The notes under the pieces are model-generated. The model searched no databases. It worked only from the letters and a program-made list of their open reading frames with translations, and had not been told where the DNA came from. From Botryococcus braunii (Eukaryota > Chlorophyta > Trebouxiophyceae), in assembly GCA_002005505.1 (NCBI GenBank), contig MVGU01001144.1:110001-174000 (forward strand): a stretch of 64,000 nucleotides of DNA, read 5' to 3'. Of this stretch, positions 1-10,365 are shown piece by piece; the stretch's first letter is position 1, and every line of letters begins with the position of its first letter. The translations under genes were made by a program, and so were the position numbers.

Positions 1-303
1 TAGGCAGAAAATTCCTTAGTAAGAAGAACAGCCTAGAGAAAACGAGTGGACGTGTGGGGCTGCGCTCAAAGCTTTAAGGTACCTGTACAGTTTGTGCTGA
101 CCAGAAAAACGGCCGACGGAAAAACGGTTGAAGGATAGATTGGAAGCGGTGACAGCAGCACGTAAAGCTTGAAGGGTGGCACCTAAAGGTCGTAAAAAAC
201 GTCGTAATGAGTATTAGGTCAAGAGGAACCGGGAGGCAAGCGGAAAAGGTCGTTAAAATGGAAAGATCCCTAGCGTGAATTAGTTCTGAAAAGATACATA
301 GTA
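1..303 (+). mobile_element. Gypsy L 5' LTR, distal part (split by element G)
   Basis: No gene is visible here. The stretch belongs to the 5' LTR of gypsy element L because it is cut at 299-303 (TSD tagta) by element G. The same TSD recurs at 10666-10670, where the LTR sequence resumes. The LTR start lies left of the window, so at least 802 bp of this LTR exist. L's 3' LTR is only 299 bp, so it must be internally deleted. Assignment rests on continuity across the G insertion, not on direct similarity of these 303 bases. Confidence 0.7.
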
Positions 304-651
304 TGTAACACCAGCGGAAGTCAATTAAACAATTAAGTAATCAATAGGCAATCGAAGTCACTCTCTTAATGATATTATTATAGGTTCGGCAAGGAATTAC
401 CCTTCGCCTAGGGATTTCCCTTTATATAGCTCGGCCTCCAGCCTCGAGCCCTCCGGAAATCCCCTCGAGAGCTCCGCAATGCGTCGGGATTGTCAACCCC
501 GAGGCACCAGAGCCTCGAGACCATCAGGACCTGCCTGGGGACCCACGCCCGGTTCGGACCACCGATGTACAGCCTCGGTTCTATCGGATTGTTCCGGATC
601 GCTGATCGATACGAGGCCTCGATCCTCGAGCCTATCTTCCCGATCGCTACA
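304..651 (-). repeat. G 3' LTR
   Basis: 348-bp LTR. In element orientation it begins tgtagcgatcgg and ends tggtgttaca. A TATA box (gctatataaa on the minus strand) lies at 421-430. A purine tract, tggtggggaggagc on the minus strand, adjoins it at 652-665 and fits a polypurine tract. A nearly identical copy is the 5' LTR split by A1; that copy lacks 10 bp around 465. Confidence 0.88.
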
Positions 652-1160
652 GCTCCTCCCCACCAAGAGGGTTGCCGCCCTCGGCAACTGGAAACAATCA
701 TTGGTCTCTGAACGCAGTCCTGATAGAGCTCCACACACGCTCTACAACATTATGCCCGCAGGAAAATCTTCCAAACGCGAGACGGTCAGGGGTTGTACTC
801 CAGGACTTACCATTGCCTGGGGGACCATTAGCACAACCTTAAATATCCATGAATGGCATGTATAGCCATTCTGTACTTACCCTGTAGTGTGCATACAGTA
901 GGTAGCATGCTAGCAACCGTGTCGAATTAGCTCGAGGGCGTCCCCTTTTGCCAAAACTTCACTTGCATCAGCATCGATGAGAGATTGGTTACTCTCGGCC
1001 CAACGGCTATCCCTGCAGTCTATTAAGAGTGCTAGGTAACTGTCTCTCTGAGCAATTTGGATTTAAAAACGTGGGTAACTGGTCAAGTTACCTCAAGGCC
1101 TTCCAGACAGGTGAGTTTCAGGTGCCCCTGTGGCCCCGGGGATAGCCCCGCGCAGCCTCA
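652..1160 (-). other. G region between chromodomain ORF and 3' LTR
   Basis: About 500 bp of untranslated 3' sequence of element G, from the polypurine tract at 652-665 to the end of the integrase ORF. I see no gene or conserved motif here. Confidence 0.6.
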
Positions 1161-2600
1161 TCACTGGGTTGGGCGCCCAGTCCTGCCACGTACGCGACCG
1201 TGCGCAGACCCTGTCGGCCGAGTCCCTGACTGACTCCAATATTCATTGACCAAATTCTCACAGTTTTCTAAAATAGCCACAGCTGGTTCCCAGCTGTTAT
1301 GTTCCTGTGCATATCCCTTCCATTTGATCAGGAACTCCATGTTTCGTCCCACGAGTCGGTGTGCCAACACCTTCTCAACATGGTACTCAGGTTCGCCCGC
1401 CACGATCTCCGGCAGCGGGGGAGGTTGCACACGACCCCCATCAATGTATTTCCTGAGTAAAGAGACGTGGAAAACATTATGCCATTTGAGGGTCTCTGGA
1501 AGATCAAGGCGATACGCCACTTCATTCACTTTCCCCACAATCGTGAAAGGACCCATCCATTTAGGCAAGAGCTTCTTTCCCAACACATTCTTTGGCTGAG
1601 CATTCTTAGTAGCCAATAACACTTGTTCACCTTCGACAAATGACATGGGAACTCTGTGTTTATCCACGTAGGCCTTTTGCCTATCCACCGCAGCTTGCAA
1701 GCACTGTTTGGCTCTTTTCCATAGCTGCTGATAACGTTCTTCAAATCCTTGCGCTTCAGGCACCTTTGAAGGGAATTCTGGGTGCCCGGGAACTCTTGGA
1801 TGCCTACCATAATTGAGGTAGAAGGGTGTGTTTTGTGTGGATTCCTGATAAGCATTGTTCACGGCAAACTCAATGGATGACAAATGCTCATCCCAATCAG
1901 TCCCGTCGGGAGCCACAAAGTGCCGCAATGCATCTTCCAACACCCGGTTAGTTCTCTCAGTCTGTCCATCATTCTGAGGATGAAAAGCTGACGAGAAACT
2001 TTGCTTTGTCCCCATTAGTTTACAGAGCGCCCTGAAGAACTTACCCGTAAAACGCGGGTCACGGTTTGATATGATCTCTTTCGGCATGCCCATCGTGCGA
2101 AAGACATTATCAAAGAACAAGCGCGCCGCACCCTCGGCCGTCACCGTTATCGTAGTGGGAATGAACTTCACCATCTTAGTAAAACGGTCCACCACCACAA
2201 GTACTGCATCATGTCCCTTCTTCGAACGAGGCAAAGCAGTCACAAAATCCATGGAAACGCTCTCCCAAGGGGTGTCCGCGATGGGAAGGGGAGTGTGCAC
2301 ACCTTGTGGCCTTCCTACGAGAGGCTTATTCCTCTGGCAGGAGTCACACGAGGAAACATACCGTTGAACATCTTGGTCCATCTTTGGCCAATAAAATCCT
2401 CGTTGCACCGCCTTCAAGGTTTTTCTCACTCCGAAGTGCCCGGCAACCTCTCGGTCATGGAAAGCCGCAATGACTTCTTCCCGAATCCCTTGCCCTTGTG
2501 GCACATATGCGCGGTGGACGCCATCATTCCCTTTGAACCACCACAGCCCATTTTCTTTAAACAACCCTTCAGTTTTGTCATCGTCCGGAAGCTCGACCAC
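1161..2600 (-). pseudogene. G pol fragment: integrase with C-terminal chromodomain
   Basis: Open for 479 codons. In order: an HHCC zinc-binding domain (HFGVRKTLKAVQRGFYWP then CDSCQ, about residues 55-90), the integrase core (SMDFVTALP; SNRDPRF; HPQNDGQTERTNRVLE), a GPF-type linker, and a chromodomain near residues 405-455 (EYHVEKVLAHRL, FLIKWKGY, NSWEP). This order marks a Ty3 chromovirus; the chromodomain is thought to steer integration to modified chromatin. The second catalytic aspartate of the usual SDRDPRF motif reads Asn, so the protein is probably inactive even though the frame is open. It is the 3' half of a pol whose 5' half is deleted. Confidence 0.88.
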
Positions 2601-2904
2601 TTATAGCTTCTCAATCAACTCGGGTGTGCCCCAACTCCAACTTTGCAAGATGCCAGGACCTTGAGATGGAGCCCCCTCCTGCTGCCTCCCCCCCTTAGAC
2701 GCAGAGCGCAAAAGCGGTGCGGATACTATTGAGGAGCGCAGGCCGGCGAGAGAGGGGATCAGCACAATTAGTACGCCCCGGTCGATATTGCCACTCAAAG
2801 TCAAAACGTTGAAGAAACTCGCTCCAACGAGCTTGACGACGAGAAAGGGTGTGCATGGTAGGCAAGAAAGTATTGGGGTTGTGGTCTGTGATAACACGGA
2901 AATG
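2601..2904 (-). pseudogene. G pol fragment: end of RNase H
   Basis: A minus-strand reading gives FRVITDHNPNTFL and then RRQARWSEFLQRFDFEWQY, the end of a Ty3 RNase H and the tether to integrase. A frame change and a stop separate it from the integrase ORF. Its start coincides with the primer site: the bases encoding W-Y-R-H are also the primer-binding sequence. The deletion that removed gag to RNase H therefore ended at or next to the primer site. Confidence 0.75.
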
Positions 2905-2914
2905 CCGATACCAA
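2904..2914 (-). other. G primer-binding site
   Basis: On the minus strand, ttggtatcggc lies two bases inside the 5' LTR. The core tggtatcggc is shared with the primer sites of K, L and M, so G uses the same tRNA, though the match stops after 10 nt. Confidence 0.65.
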
Positions 2915-2916
2915 GC

Positions 2917-2961
2917 TGTAACACCAGCGGAAGTCAATTAAACAATTAAGTAATCAATAGG
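2917..2961 (-). repeat. G 5' LTR, part 1 (up to A1 insertion)
   Basis: The first 45 bp (plus-strand order) of the second G LTR, identical to 304-348. It is interrupted after aatagg by copia A1; the TSD atagg is at 2957-2961 and 10366-10370. Confidence 0.9.
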
Positions 2962-3332
2962 TGTTGAATGAATTGGTCAATACTGTACTTAGTGACATCC
3001 CCTGTCACATGCCATCAACAGCAGTGTAAACTATAGCCTTTATAGCCCTTTATGAACGGTATAGATCATACTCGTACCTCAATGACATAACACGTGACTT
3101 GTACGATATGCGTTCTCAATAGACATTACGTATGGTAGTACTTTAGGATCCCTGCAGTCCGAGCCATCCCTGGGCAGCCCAGGAACGGCTCGGTACTTGT
3201 CCGAAGCATGTTGGTATCCTTGACCAACCTCTACTGTTGGAGAGTGCTGTGTGCTGTTCCTGGAAACGTTGTAGCGTGGACGGTTTTTCCCACAGGCTAC
3301 GAACTGACGCTGCCGTCATGCCATCACTGCAG

Positions 3333-3814
3333 GTGTGTTTAGGATTCTCAAAGTCGTTCCAGATATGATTGTGCTCAAACATTCAGACCAGTTAGATATT
3401 ACTGCTGTGTGCATTGATGAGAGTGCATGACGAGAGCGCACTGAATGTTTGACCTCATTGAGACTTATGTTGAAGTCCACCGTTGTGGCGGTAAGATAGT
3501 TTCACTGTACAAACATCACAAAGAGACCTTGCTGAGTTACTGATGAACTATTATTGTATTCTAGTGACGTAAAGTAGACATCGCAAGGCCTCTTTGGTGC
3601 TGAACTCTGCTATCAGGCAAGGCGTAGTGTTACGTGGTCTTTAGCAAGAGTGAGAGCAGTTAACATCATTTGTAAGACTTGTCCGAAGCATGTTGGTATC
3701 CTTGACCAACCTCTATTGTTGGAGAGTGCTGTGTGCTGTTCCTGGAAACGTTGTAGCGTGGACGGTTTTTCCCACAGGCTACGAACTGACGCTGCCGTCG
3801 TGCCATCACTGCAG
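3333..3814 (+). other. Predicted leader intron of A1 (removes copy 2)
   Basis: The 5' splice site would be CAG|GTGTGT after copy 1 (3333). The 3' splice site would be CACTGCAG at the end of copy 2 (3814). Splicing would join copy 1 to the 26-nt tail before the primer site, an RNA identical to copy 2 plus tail. This is inferred from repeat boundaries and the same pattern in the other copia families. Confidence 0.6.
3671..3675 (+). terminator. TGTAA polyadenylation signal abutting A1 copy 2
   Basis: TGTAA lies one base before leader copy 2; the 3' LTR counterpart is at 10196-10200. In chlorophytes TGTAA directs cleavage some 10-20 nt downstream, which here falls inside the first bases of copy 2. 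Confidence 0.6.
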
Positions 3815-3840
3815 GTGACGCCGCAAGCAGAAATGCTTGA

Positions 3841-3856
3841 GGTTATGGGCCCACGC
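3841..3856 (+). other. A1 primer-binding site (initiator tRNA-Met internal region)
   Basis: ggttatgggcccacgc follows the LTR directly. It is complementary to the anticodon stem-loop of initiator tRNA-Met, not to a tRNA 3' end. Drosophila copia uses the same kind of site (ggttatgggcccag), primed by a tRNA fragment. The GTGGGCCCAT stem implied here is the plant form. Confidence 0.85.
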
Positions 3857-4148
3857 TTTCAAAGCTGAGCTTGCAGTGGCGCACGACAGATTTCCAGGGA
3901 GAAAAAGGGTTTCGGACCCTGGTTCGAGACTGCGGGCTTCACTGACGAGTGAGGTCTGGCTGTTCAAACATATGGAGCTAGTCACGTAAAATTATTCCTT
4001 CTGTAGTGCTGGAAGGAATTGTTGTACAGTAGCAACTGGGCTGGGAAAGCAGAAGTACTTCTGGGACTGATCAACTCAGTGTCAGAGCTAGGAAGAAGTG
4101 CTTCCAGGGGAAGTCATCTAAGGCTTGGAGTGAAGAACTGGCTTGATC
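3857..4148 (+). other. A1 untranslated leader before gag
   Basis: About 290 bp between the primer site and the gag ATG. No ORF of note is seen. The reverse copy in A2 (44697-44988) is nearly identical. Confidence 0.6.
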
Positions 4149-7100
4149 ATGAAAAATAGAAGCAGACAAGTGATCATGAAAACGAGAAGTAAGCGCACTG
4201 CAACGGAGTCTGGATCAGCTGGGTCTGGCTCCTCCATCAGTGCATCACCCAGCCAGACAGCAAACTCCACTGCGCAGAGTGGAGAGATGTGCATCGCAAT
4301 GACGAAAACCGGTGGCGTCGTCACCACGAATGTCAAATGTCCAGTGACTCTGGACAGAGAGGGAGTGGAATTTCCACTCTGGGATCTGGCATATGTGGCA
4401 GCCTGTGGCCTCAAAAGGTGCAAGGCAGCCATTGAAGCTCCAATGCCAGACACAGAGGAGAATGCAGCAGCGCTCCTAATGCTGATTGAGAGCGTCCCCA
4501 AGGCGTGGGGTGCCAAGCTGGCTGCAATGCAAGTGGCAGCCAATGCCTACCAGTGGGTTCGAGAGCGTTTTACTGGAGGGGCAGACCAGGAGGTAACAGC
4601 ACGCTGGCTGGAGCTCCTACACACCAGCATGGGAGAGACAGAAACGTTGGAGGACTACTACAACAGGAAGGTGGCACTGTTCCATGCGCTCAAGCGAAAT
4701 GGGCACTCCATCATGGAGAGAGAAGCCAAACTGGCAATCATCAAGGGCCTGCCAGAGGAAGCGAAGGAGACTGGGATGTTCTCCTCATCTGCTGGGAAGG
4801 ATCTGGAGGGACTGTGGGAGATCATCTCCACCACAGCCAAGGGACTGGGCTTCAACGACCAGGTCCCCAGAGTCACCCCTGTGGCCAGGGCAGCCATCAC
4901 ACCAGCCTACTCCACCACACCAGGGACTGCAAGCCCACGGGAGACCCAAGCTGGAGGCCAGGGGGGCCAAGCTTCATCGACTAAGGTGGAGGGACGGGAC
5001 CGGCGTGACAACAGGCGCTGCCGCTACTGCAACAAGCTAGGCCATTTTGAGAGGAACTGCCTCAAGAAGGAGGCGGACGAGAAGATGCAACAGAACCTGC
5101 AGCAAGTCATGGCTGCAATGGCCAATCTGCTTCCGCAATTTCAAAATCAAGCGTCGGCTGCAGTGGCTCGACCTCCGGAGGGCAGCGGGAACGGCAACAA
5201 CTTTTTCCCCGGGGGATATCCACCACCCTCTGGTATGTCTGCCATGATTTCTCTGAATGTCTTAACACCAACACGCGTCATGCCAGAAGCGAGAAGTTTT
5301 CTGGTGGACAGTGGAGCCACCATCCACCTAGTCAATGATCTGTCCCTGCTACATTCCCCCACCCTGCACAGAAATCCCATTCCTTTGCATATGGCTACAT
5401 CAGATGCCACGGGACAGATAATTGCAACTGGTTCCCTGTGCTTGAGCAGTGCAGAACAGCAACCCCTGTGGCTTCACAATGTGCATTGTGTTCCTTCAGC
5501 TACAGCTAATCTGATTTCAGTGACAGCTGCTATACGTGATGGGGCTAGTTTTGTGACAGACAGTGTGGGAAGTTACACTGGGATGCGTGGCGCTCAAAAC
5601 TGGTCTTGTTCAGTTGCACAGAGAAATGGCCTGTATTTCTTGCAGAAGGTCAGTCCAGTCAGAAACCCTGTCTCTGTGTTTGTTAACACAGCCAGAGCAC
5701 CAGTCGCTCATGATTGCAGATTGAGAGCACTGTGGCACAGTAGACTGGGGCACCCAGGGGAGGTTAATATGAGGCGACTGCAGTCTGAAGATTTGGTCCT
5801 GGGCATCCCTGTATCTCTCTCCACTTGCGCAAACTGTCACTCTTCATGTGAAGCGTGCATTCAAGGAAAACACAGTCGTCCCCCTTTTGGAACCAGTTCC
5901 AGAGCAGCCACTGAGCCCCTTGAGAGAATTCATTTGGACACAGTTGGCCCCATCTCCCCTACAGCTATTACTGGGGAGCGCTTCTTTGTCACGATTGTGG
6001 ATGAGGCTACGCACTACGTCATAGCCCTGGCAGTAAAAACCAAGGATGCAATCAGTAGTGCAGTCAGTGACCTTCTGATTTTTTGGCAGAGGCAGTTGAA
6101 CCGCTCTGTTAAGTGCATTCGTACTGACAGGGGGACAGAATTCCTCAACAGTAAATTGAAGGATTTCTGTACGCAGGAGGGAATTAAATTTGAGACCTCT
6201 GCAGCATACACGCCTCAGCAAGATGGCTGTAGCGCGCGGCAGGCAGACTCCGCCAGGGTTAGCCCCGTCGGATGCCAAGCGGTACATTAGGCTAGGCGTA
6301 GCCTCTTTAGGCTTCGCGCTAGCACATACGGTGTGGCGCTCGGGCCACACCGGCACTTTCATCGGTGCAAACAATTCGGATAACTTTACAATGGCGTTGC
6401 TGAACGGATGAACCGAACAATCAAGGAGAAGGCCAGAACACTCATGTTGCATGCAGCTGCCAAACAGTCACTCTGGAAGGAAGCAGTGGAGACAGCGTGC
6501 ATCCTGTACAATATGGGACCTGTGACTGGACGTGACAAGACGCCTTATGAAGCCTTCCATGGGGTAAAGCCCGATGTATCCCTGCTCAGGACTTTTGGCT
6601 GTCTAGCACATGTGCACATACCTGATCACCAAAGGGGAGTGTTTGAGTCAAAGACCTTCCCTGGTCTCTTCACAGGGTATTCCTGTGTGTCAAAGGCATA
6701 TAGAATTTATATGGGAAACGGGATTTGGAAAGAAAGCAGAGACGTCACCTTTCTGGAGCACTTAAGGGGCGCAGACAGAGTGGGGCTTAGCACCATGTCT
6801 CCTGTGAGTCCAAATGCAGTCCAGCAGCCCTTTGCCTTGCCTTTTGTACAACAGGAGGGCCAGCAGTCCTTGGGTCAGTTGTCTTTTTGGGACTCAGATT
6901 ATCCAGAGCCTCTCTGCAACCGAGAGGTCAACGTGCAGCAGTCCGGACCTGACTCCCCCTGTGCAACCATCCCCTGTGCAACTACCCCATGTGCAATCAA
7001 CCCCTGTGAGAATTCTGAGACTACAAGTGTCAACGTGGACGGGGAGCCCACTTCCTCGGAGCTGAGCCATACGCAGTCCGGCCACAGCTGGTCCGTACTC

Positions 7101-9461
7101 GGACACATGGAGAACCTGGCGCGAGGAGGCCAGGAGACCAAGTCACACCTGCAACGTTTGAATAATGTGCAAGAATGTGTTCGAATGGAAGTTGGGGCCA
7201 TGGGTGTCCGAGGGCAAGACGGGCTGACCCGGCAGCAACGGTATGATCAGAGAGTAGCAACACGTGAGGCTGCAGCTGAGGTCACTGTGGAACATGATGG
7301 AGATGTGAGTGATGGAGAGAATAGGAGAATGTCAGAGTCCATTTGCCCAGGGGAAGCAACGGAAGCTCAGCCTAATGGACAGGACTTGGCCAGGCTGGAG
7401 GGCATGTCTGATCATGTAAGCGCTGAGAGTGAGGCAAGAGAGGTCAGTTTGGAGATTTCCAATCAGACACTTGATGGACAAAGGGAGTCTTCAGATGGCC
7501 AGGCTCTGCGTGCTTGTGAGGGACACACTGGGGGGTCTCAGGTGTGTTGTGAGAGTACAAGCGTGGATGAGAGAGACACCACTGCAGGGTGTCGCACAGT
7601 GCCAGATTATGCTGCGCCTTTGAGTGATGAGTGCGTTTGGGACATGATGAGTGATGTAAGACCCAGATTGAGTGGAGCAGCATGTGAATCCTCCAAGGAG
7701 AGAAAGCTGCAGACACCTGCAGAGTGGGAGAGAGTCAGAGAGGTGTGTAACGCAGTAACCTCGAGCGAAAGAGTAGTGGAAGCACGTGCGTGTGAGCCTA
7801 GAGAGGATAGCCATGTTGTGCATGATCACAATCTGAATCCTGTAAAGGGTCAGATACCTGGGGTGAGGTGGTCCAAGGTGCCAGTCCCTGGAAACCTCAG
7901 GGAGGCGCAAAGATCCGGTCAGTGGGAATTCTGGCGCCAGGCAATGCAAGAGGAGCAAGATTCCCTTGATGCGCACGAGGTGATGGAGTACGTTGAGAGA
8001 CCCAGGGGACACAAGGTGATCCCTGTGCATTGGATCTTCTCTGTGAAGACTGATGCACATGGGAACGTGTTGAGATTTAAGGCTCGGCTTGTAGCCCAGG
8101 GCTGTAGACAGATTCCTGGAGTTGATGTAGATGAGGTCTTCGCACCTACCAGTAGCTATGGGTCCAGGAGGACTTTGCTAGCAACTGCTGCAGCAAAGAA
8201 CATGGAAATTCACCAGGTGGATATAAAGACCGCCTTTTTGAATGGTGAATTAGAGGAGGAGGTGTATGTGACACAGCCTCCTGGGTTTGATAATGGCAAC
8301 CCCAACATTGTGTGCAGACTGCGTAAGGCCCTTTATGGCCTGAAGTAGGCTCCCAGGGCTTGGCACAAGACCCTGAATGAGAAGCTGCTAAGTATGGGAT
8401 ATGAAGTGTGTAAGAGTGATGCGGGAGTTTACATAAAGAGACACGAGGATGGGGAGCTGTCATACATGCTTGTGTATGTTGATGATCTTTTGATTGTGGC
8501 AATGGGTGCGGAAGAGATAGAATGGGTGAAAAAGGAGCTGTTGGCAAGCTTCAAAATTCATGACCTCGGTGAAGTCAAGGATTTCTTGGGCTGCCAGATC
8601 CTGAGAGATAGAGAGAATCGGTGCCTATCACTGAGCTGCGTGCCTAAGATTGATGCACTGTGTGAGAAGTTTGGGGTGAGTGCTGAGTCACGTACAGTCG
8701 ATACTCCCATGAGTAAAGACTTTGTGATGTCTGGGATGCCGCAGGTTACAGTGGGTGAGACCAGCTTTGGGTCTGGGACTCCACTGCCTCCCGGGCATAG
8801 ATATTGTGAGCTTGTTGGGTCTCTGTTGTATATTGCTAATACAACTCGACCTGATATAGCTCAGGCTGTGGGTGTTCTGTCCCGTTACCGGAACGCTCCC
8901 ACCACTGCCCACATGAATGAGGGCTTGAGGGTATTGAGGTATCTTCAGTCTACTCGAGAGTGTGTCTTAGTGCTGGGAGGGAAAGGGCCTGTGTTAGAAG
9001 GTCATGTTGATGCAGATTATGCTGGCGATATTGACAGCAGGCATTCTACCTCGGGGTATGTGCTATCAGTGTTTGGCAGTGCTGTGGTCTGGGGTAGTAA
9101 GAAGCAACACTCAGTTGCTACCTCCACTGTGGAGGCAGAATTCATGGCAACCAGTCTGGCTATTAAGGAGCTTAACTGGCTGCGTGGGTTCATGGAGGAA
9201 ATCGGAACTCCTCCTTGGTCAGTGAAGCTATACTGTGACAATCAGGGGTGCATTGCTAACCTGAAAAACCCACTGTATAGCAAGTATACTAAGCACATTG
9301 CAGTGTGCTTCCACTTTGCACGTGAAGCTATTGCAAAGGGGCAGGTTACACTCTGCTATGTGGAGTCTGCAAGGAACAAGGCAGACATGCTGACAAAGCC
9401 TCTCGCTCGCCCTGTCTTCCAGGTGCACAGGCGAGGGTTTGGACTTGTGAAGATGACATAG
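4149..9461 (+). pseudogene. A1 gag-pol polyprotein (copia), broken by solo LTR N and one TAG
   Basis: Without insert N this is one frame of about 1,715 codons. In order: gag with a UBN2-like region (WVRERFTGGADQEV); a CCHC knuckle (CRYCNKLGHFERNC); aspartic protease (FLVDSGATIHLVND, about 5300); pre-integrase zinc domain (LWHSRLGHPG; CEACIQGKHSRPPF); integrase (HLDTVGP, RTDRGTEF); a long acidic linker (6800-7850); copia reverse transcriptase (VHWIFSVKTD; VYVDDLLIV near 8475); and RNase H (GHVDADYAGD; SKYTKHI). The start is the ATG at 4149, since the frame begins upstream only with a TTG. Breaks: solo LTR N at 6228-6390, which with its TSD adds 168 bp, and a TAG at 8346-8348 inside the conserved LYGLKQAPRAW motif in place of Gln. 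The same TAG is present in A2. The frame ends with TAG at 9459-9461. Confidence 0.92.
6228..6390. mobile_element. Solo LTR N (163 bp) inside A1 integrase
   Basis: Sequence tgtagcgcgcgg...ataactttaca with TG/CA ends is flanked by the TSD atggc (6223-6227 and 6391-6395). The uninterrupted site is seen in A2. It splits integrase between the second catalytic Asp region and the Glu region. Both ends read TGTA/TACA, so orientation cannot be fixed. It is the size of a TRIM or small gypsy LTR; no internal part remains. Confidence 0.85.
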
Positions 9462-9486
9462 GTGACAGGGTGCTGTCAAGGGGAAG

Positions 9487-10365
9487 TGTTGAATGAATTG
9501 GTCAATACTGTACTTAGTGACATCCCCTGTCACATGCCATCAACAGCAGTGTAAACTATAGCCTTTATAGCCCTTTATGAACGGTATAGATCATACTCGT
9601 ACCTCAATGACATAACACGTGACTTGTACGATATGCGTTCTCAATAGACATTACGTATGGTAGTACTTTAGGATCCCTGCAGTCCGAGCCATCCCTGGGC
9701 AGCCCAGGAACGGCTCGGTACTTGTCCGAAGCATGTTGGTATCCTTGACCAACCTCTACTGTTGGAGAGTGCTGTGTGCTGTTCCTGGAAACGTTGTAGC
9801 GTGGACGGTTTTTCCCACAGGCTACGAACTGACGCTGCCGTCGTGCCATCACTGCAGGTGTGTTTAGGATTCTCAAAGTCGTTCCAGATATGATTGTGCT
9901 CAAACATTCAGACAAGTTAGATATTACTGCTGTGTGCATTGATGAGAGTGCATGACGAGAGCGCACTGAATGTTTGACCTCATTGAGACTTATGTTGAAG
10001 TCCACCGTTGTGGCGGTAAGATAGTTTCACTGTACAAACATCACAAAGAGACCTTGCTGAGTTACTGATGAACTATTATTGTATTCTAGTGACGTAAAGT
10101 AGACATCGCAAGGCCTCTTTGGTGCTGAACTCTGCTATCAGGCAAGGCGTAGTGTTACGTGGTCTTTAGCAAGAGTGAGAGCAGTTAACATCATTTGTAA
10201 GACTTGTCCGAAGCATGTTGGTATCCTTGACCAACCTCTACTGTTGGAGAGTGCTGTGTGCTGTTCCTGGAAACGTTGTAGCATGGACGGTTTTTCCCAC
10301 AGGCTACGAACTGACGCTGCCGTCGTGCCATCACTGCAGGTGACGCCGCAAGCAGAAATGCTTGA
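9487..10365 (+). repeat. A1 3' LTR with duplicated leader
   Basis: 879 bp. Copy 1 is at 9720-9857, TGTAA at 10196-10200 and copy 2 at 10202-10339. It differs from the 5' LTR at only about four sites, so the duplication was carried through reverse transcription intact. Confidence 0.93.

Larger units (their letters stand above)
2962..3840 (+). repeat. A1 5' LTR with duplicated leader
   Basis: 879-bp LTR. A 138-bp unit beginning acttgtccgaagc occurs twice: copy 1 at 3195-3332 and copy 2 at 3677-3814. Copy 1 is preceded by U3 and followed by gtgtgttt. Copy 2 is preceded directly by tgtaag and followed by a 26-bp tail to the LTR end. The inferred transcription start is the first A of copy 1. Confidence 0.93.
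2962..10365 (+). mobile_element. Copia element A1, full length
   Basis: 7.4-kb Ty1/copia element with 879-bp LTRs (2962-3840 and 9487-10365) differing at about four positions, so insertion is recent. The TSD is atagg. Between the LTRs are a half-tRNA-type primer site, one long gag-pol frame and a purine tract, caaggggaag, at 9477-9486. The ends are TGTTGA...CTTGA rather than TG...CA; the independent copy A2 with TSD gaaac shows the same ends. The LTRs carry a duplicated leader, one copy of which is predicted to be removed by splicing. Confidence 0.95.

Noticed and set aside
304..651. Two solo G LTRs
   Set aside because: The sequences beside each LTR do not match each other; only the outer pair tagta (299-303 and 10666-10670) does, so they are the two LTRs of one element with pol between them.
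1161..2600. Endogenous retrovirus with envelope
   Set aside because: None of the gypsy elements has an env-like ORF after integrase; G, K and L end in chromodomains.
3143..3382. Small ORFs inside the A LTRs (recurring on both strands in all copies)
   Set aside because: They repeat because the LTR repeats; no domain, and they cover the untranslated leader.
8346..8348. Reassigned genetic code (TAG = Gln, as in some ulvophyte algae)
   Set aside because: TAG sits at Gln in A1/A2 and near a plausible position in L, but TAG also ends the A1, L and K polyproteins at the expected C-termini, and long frames use only CAA/CAG for Gln.
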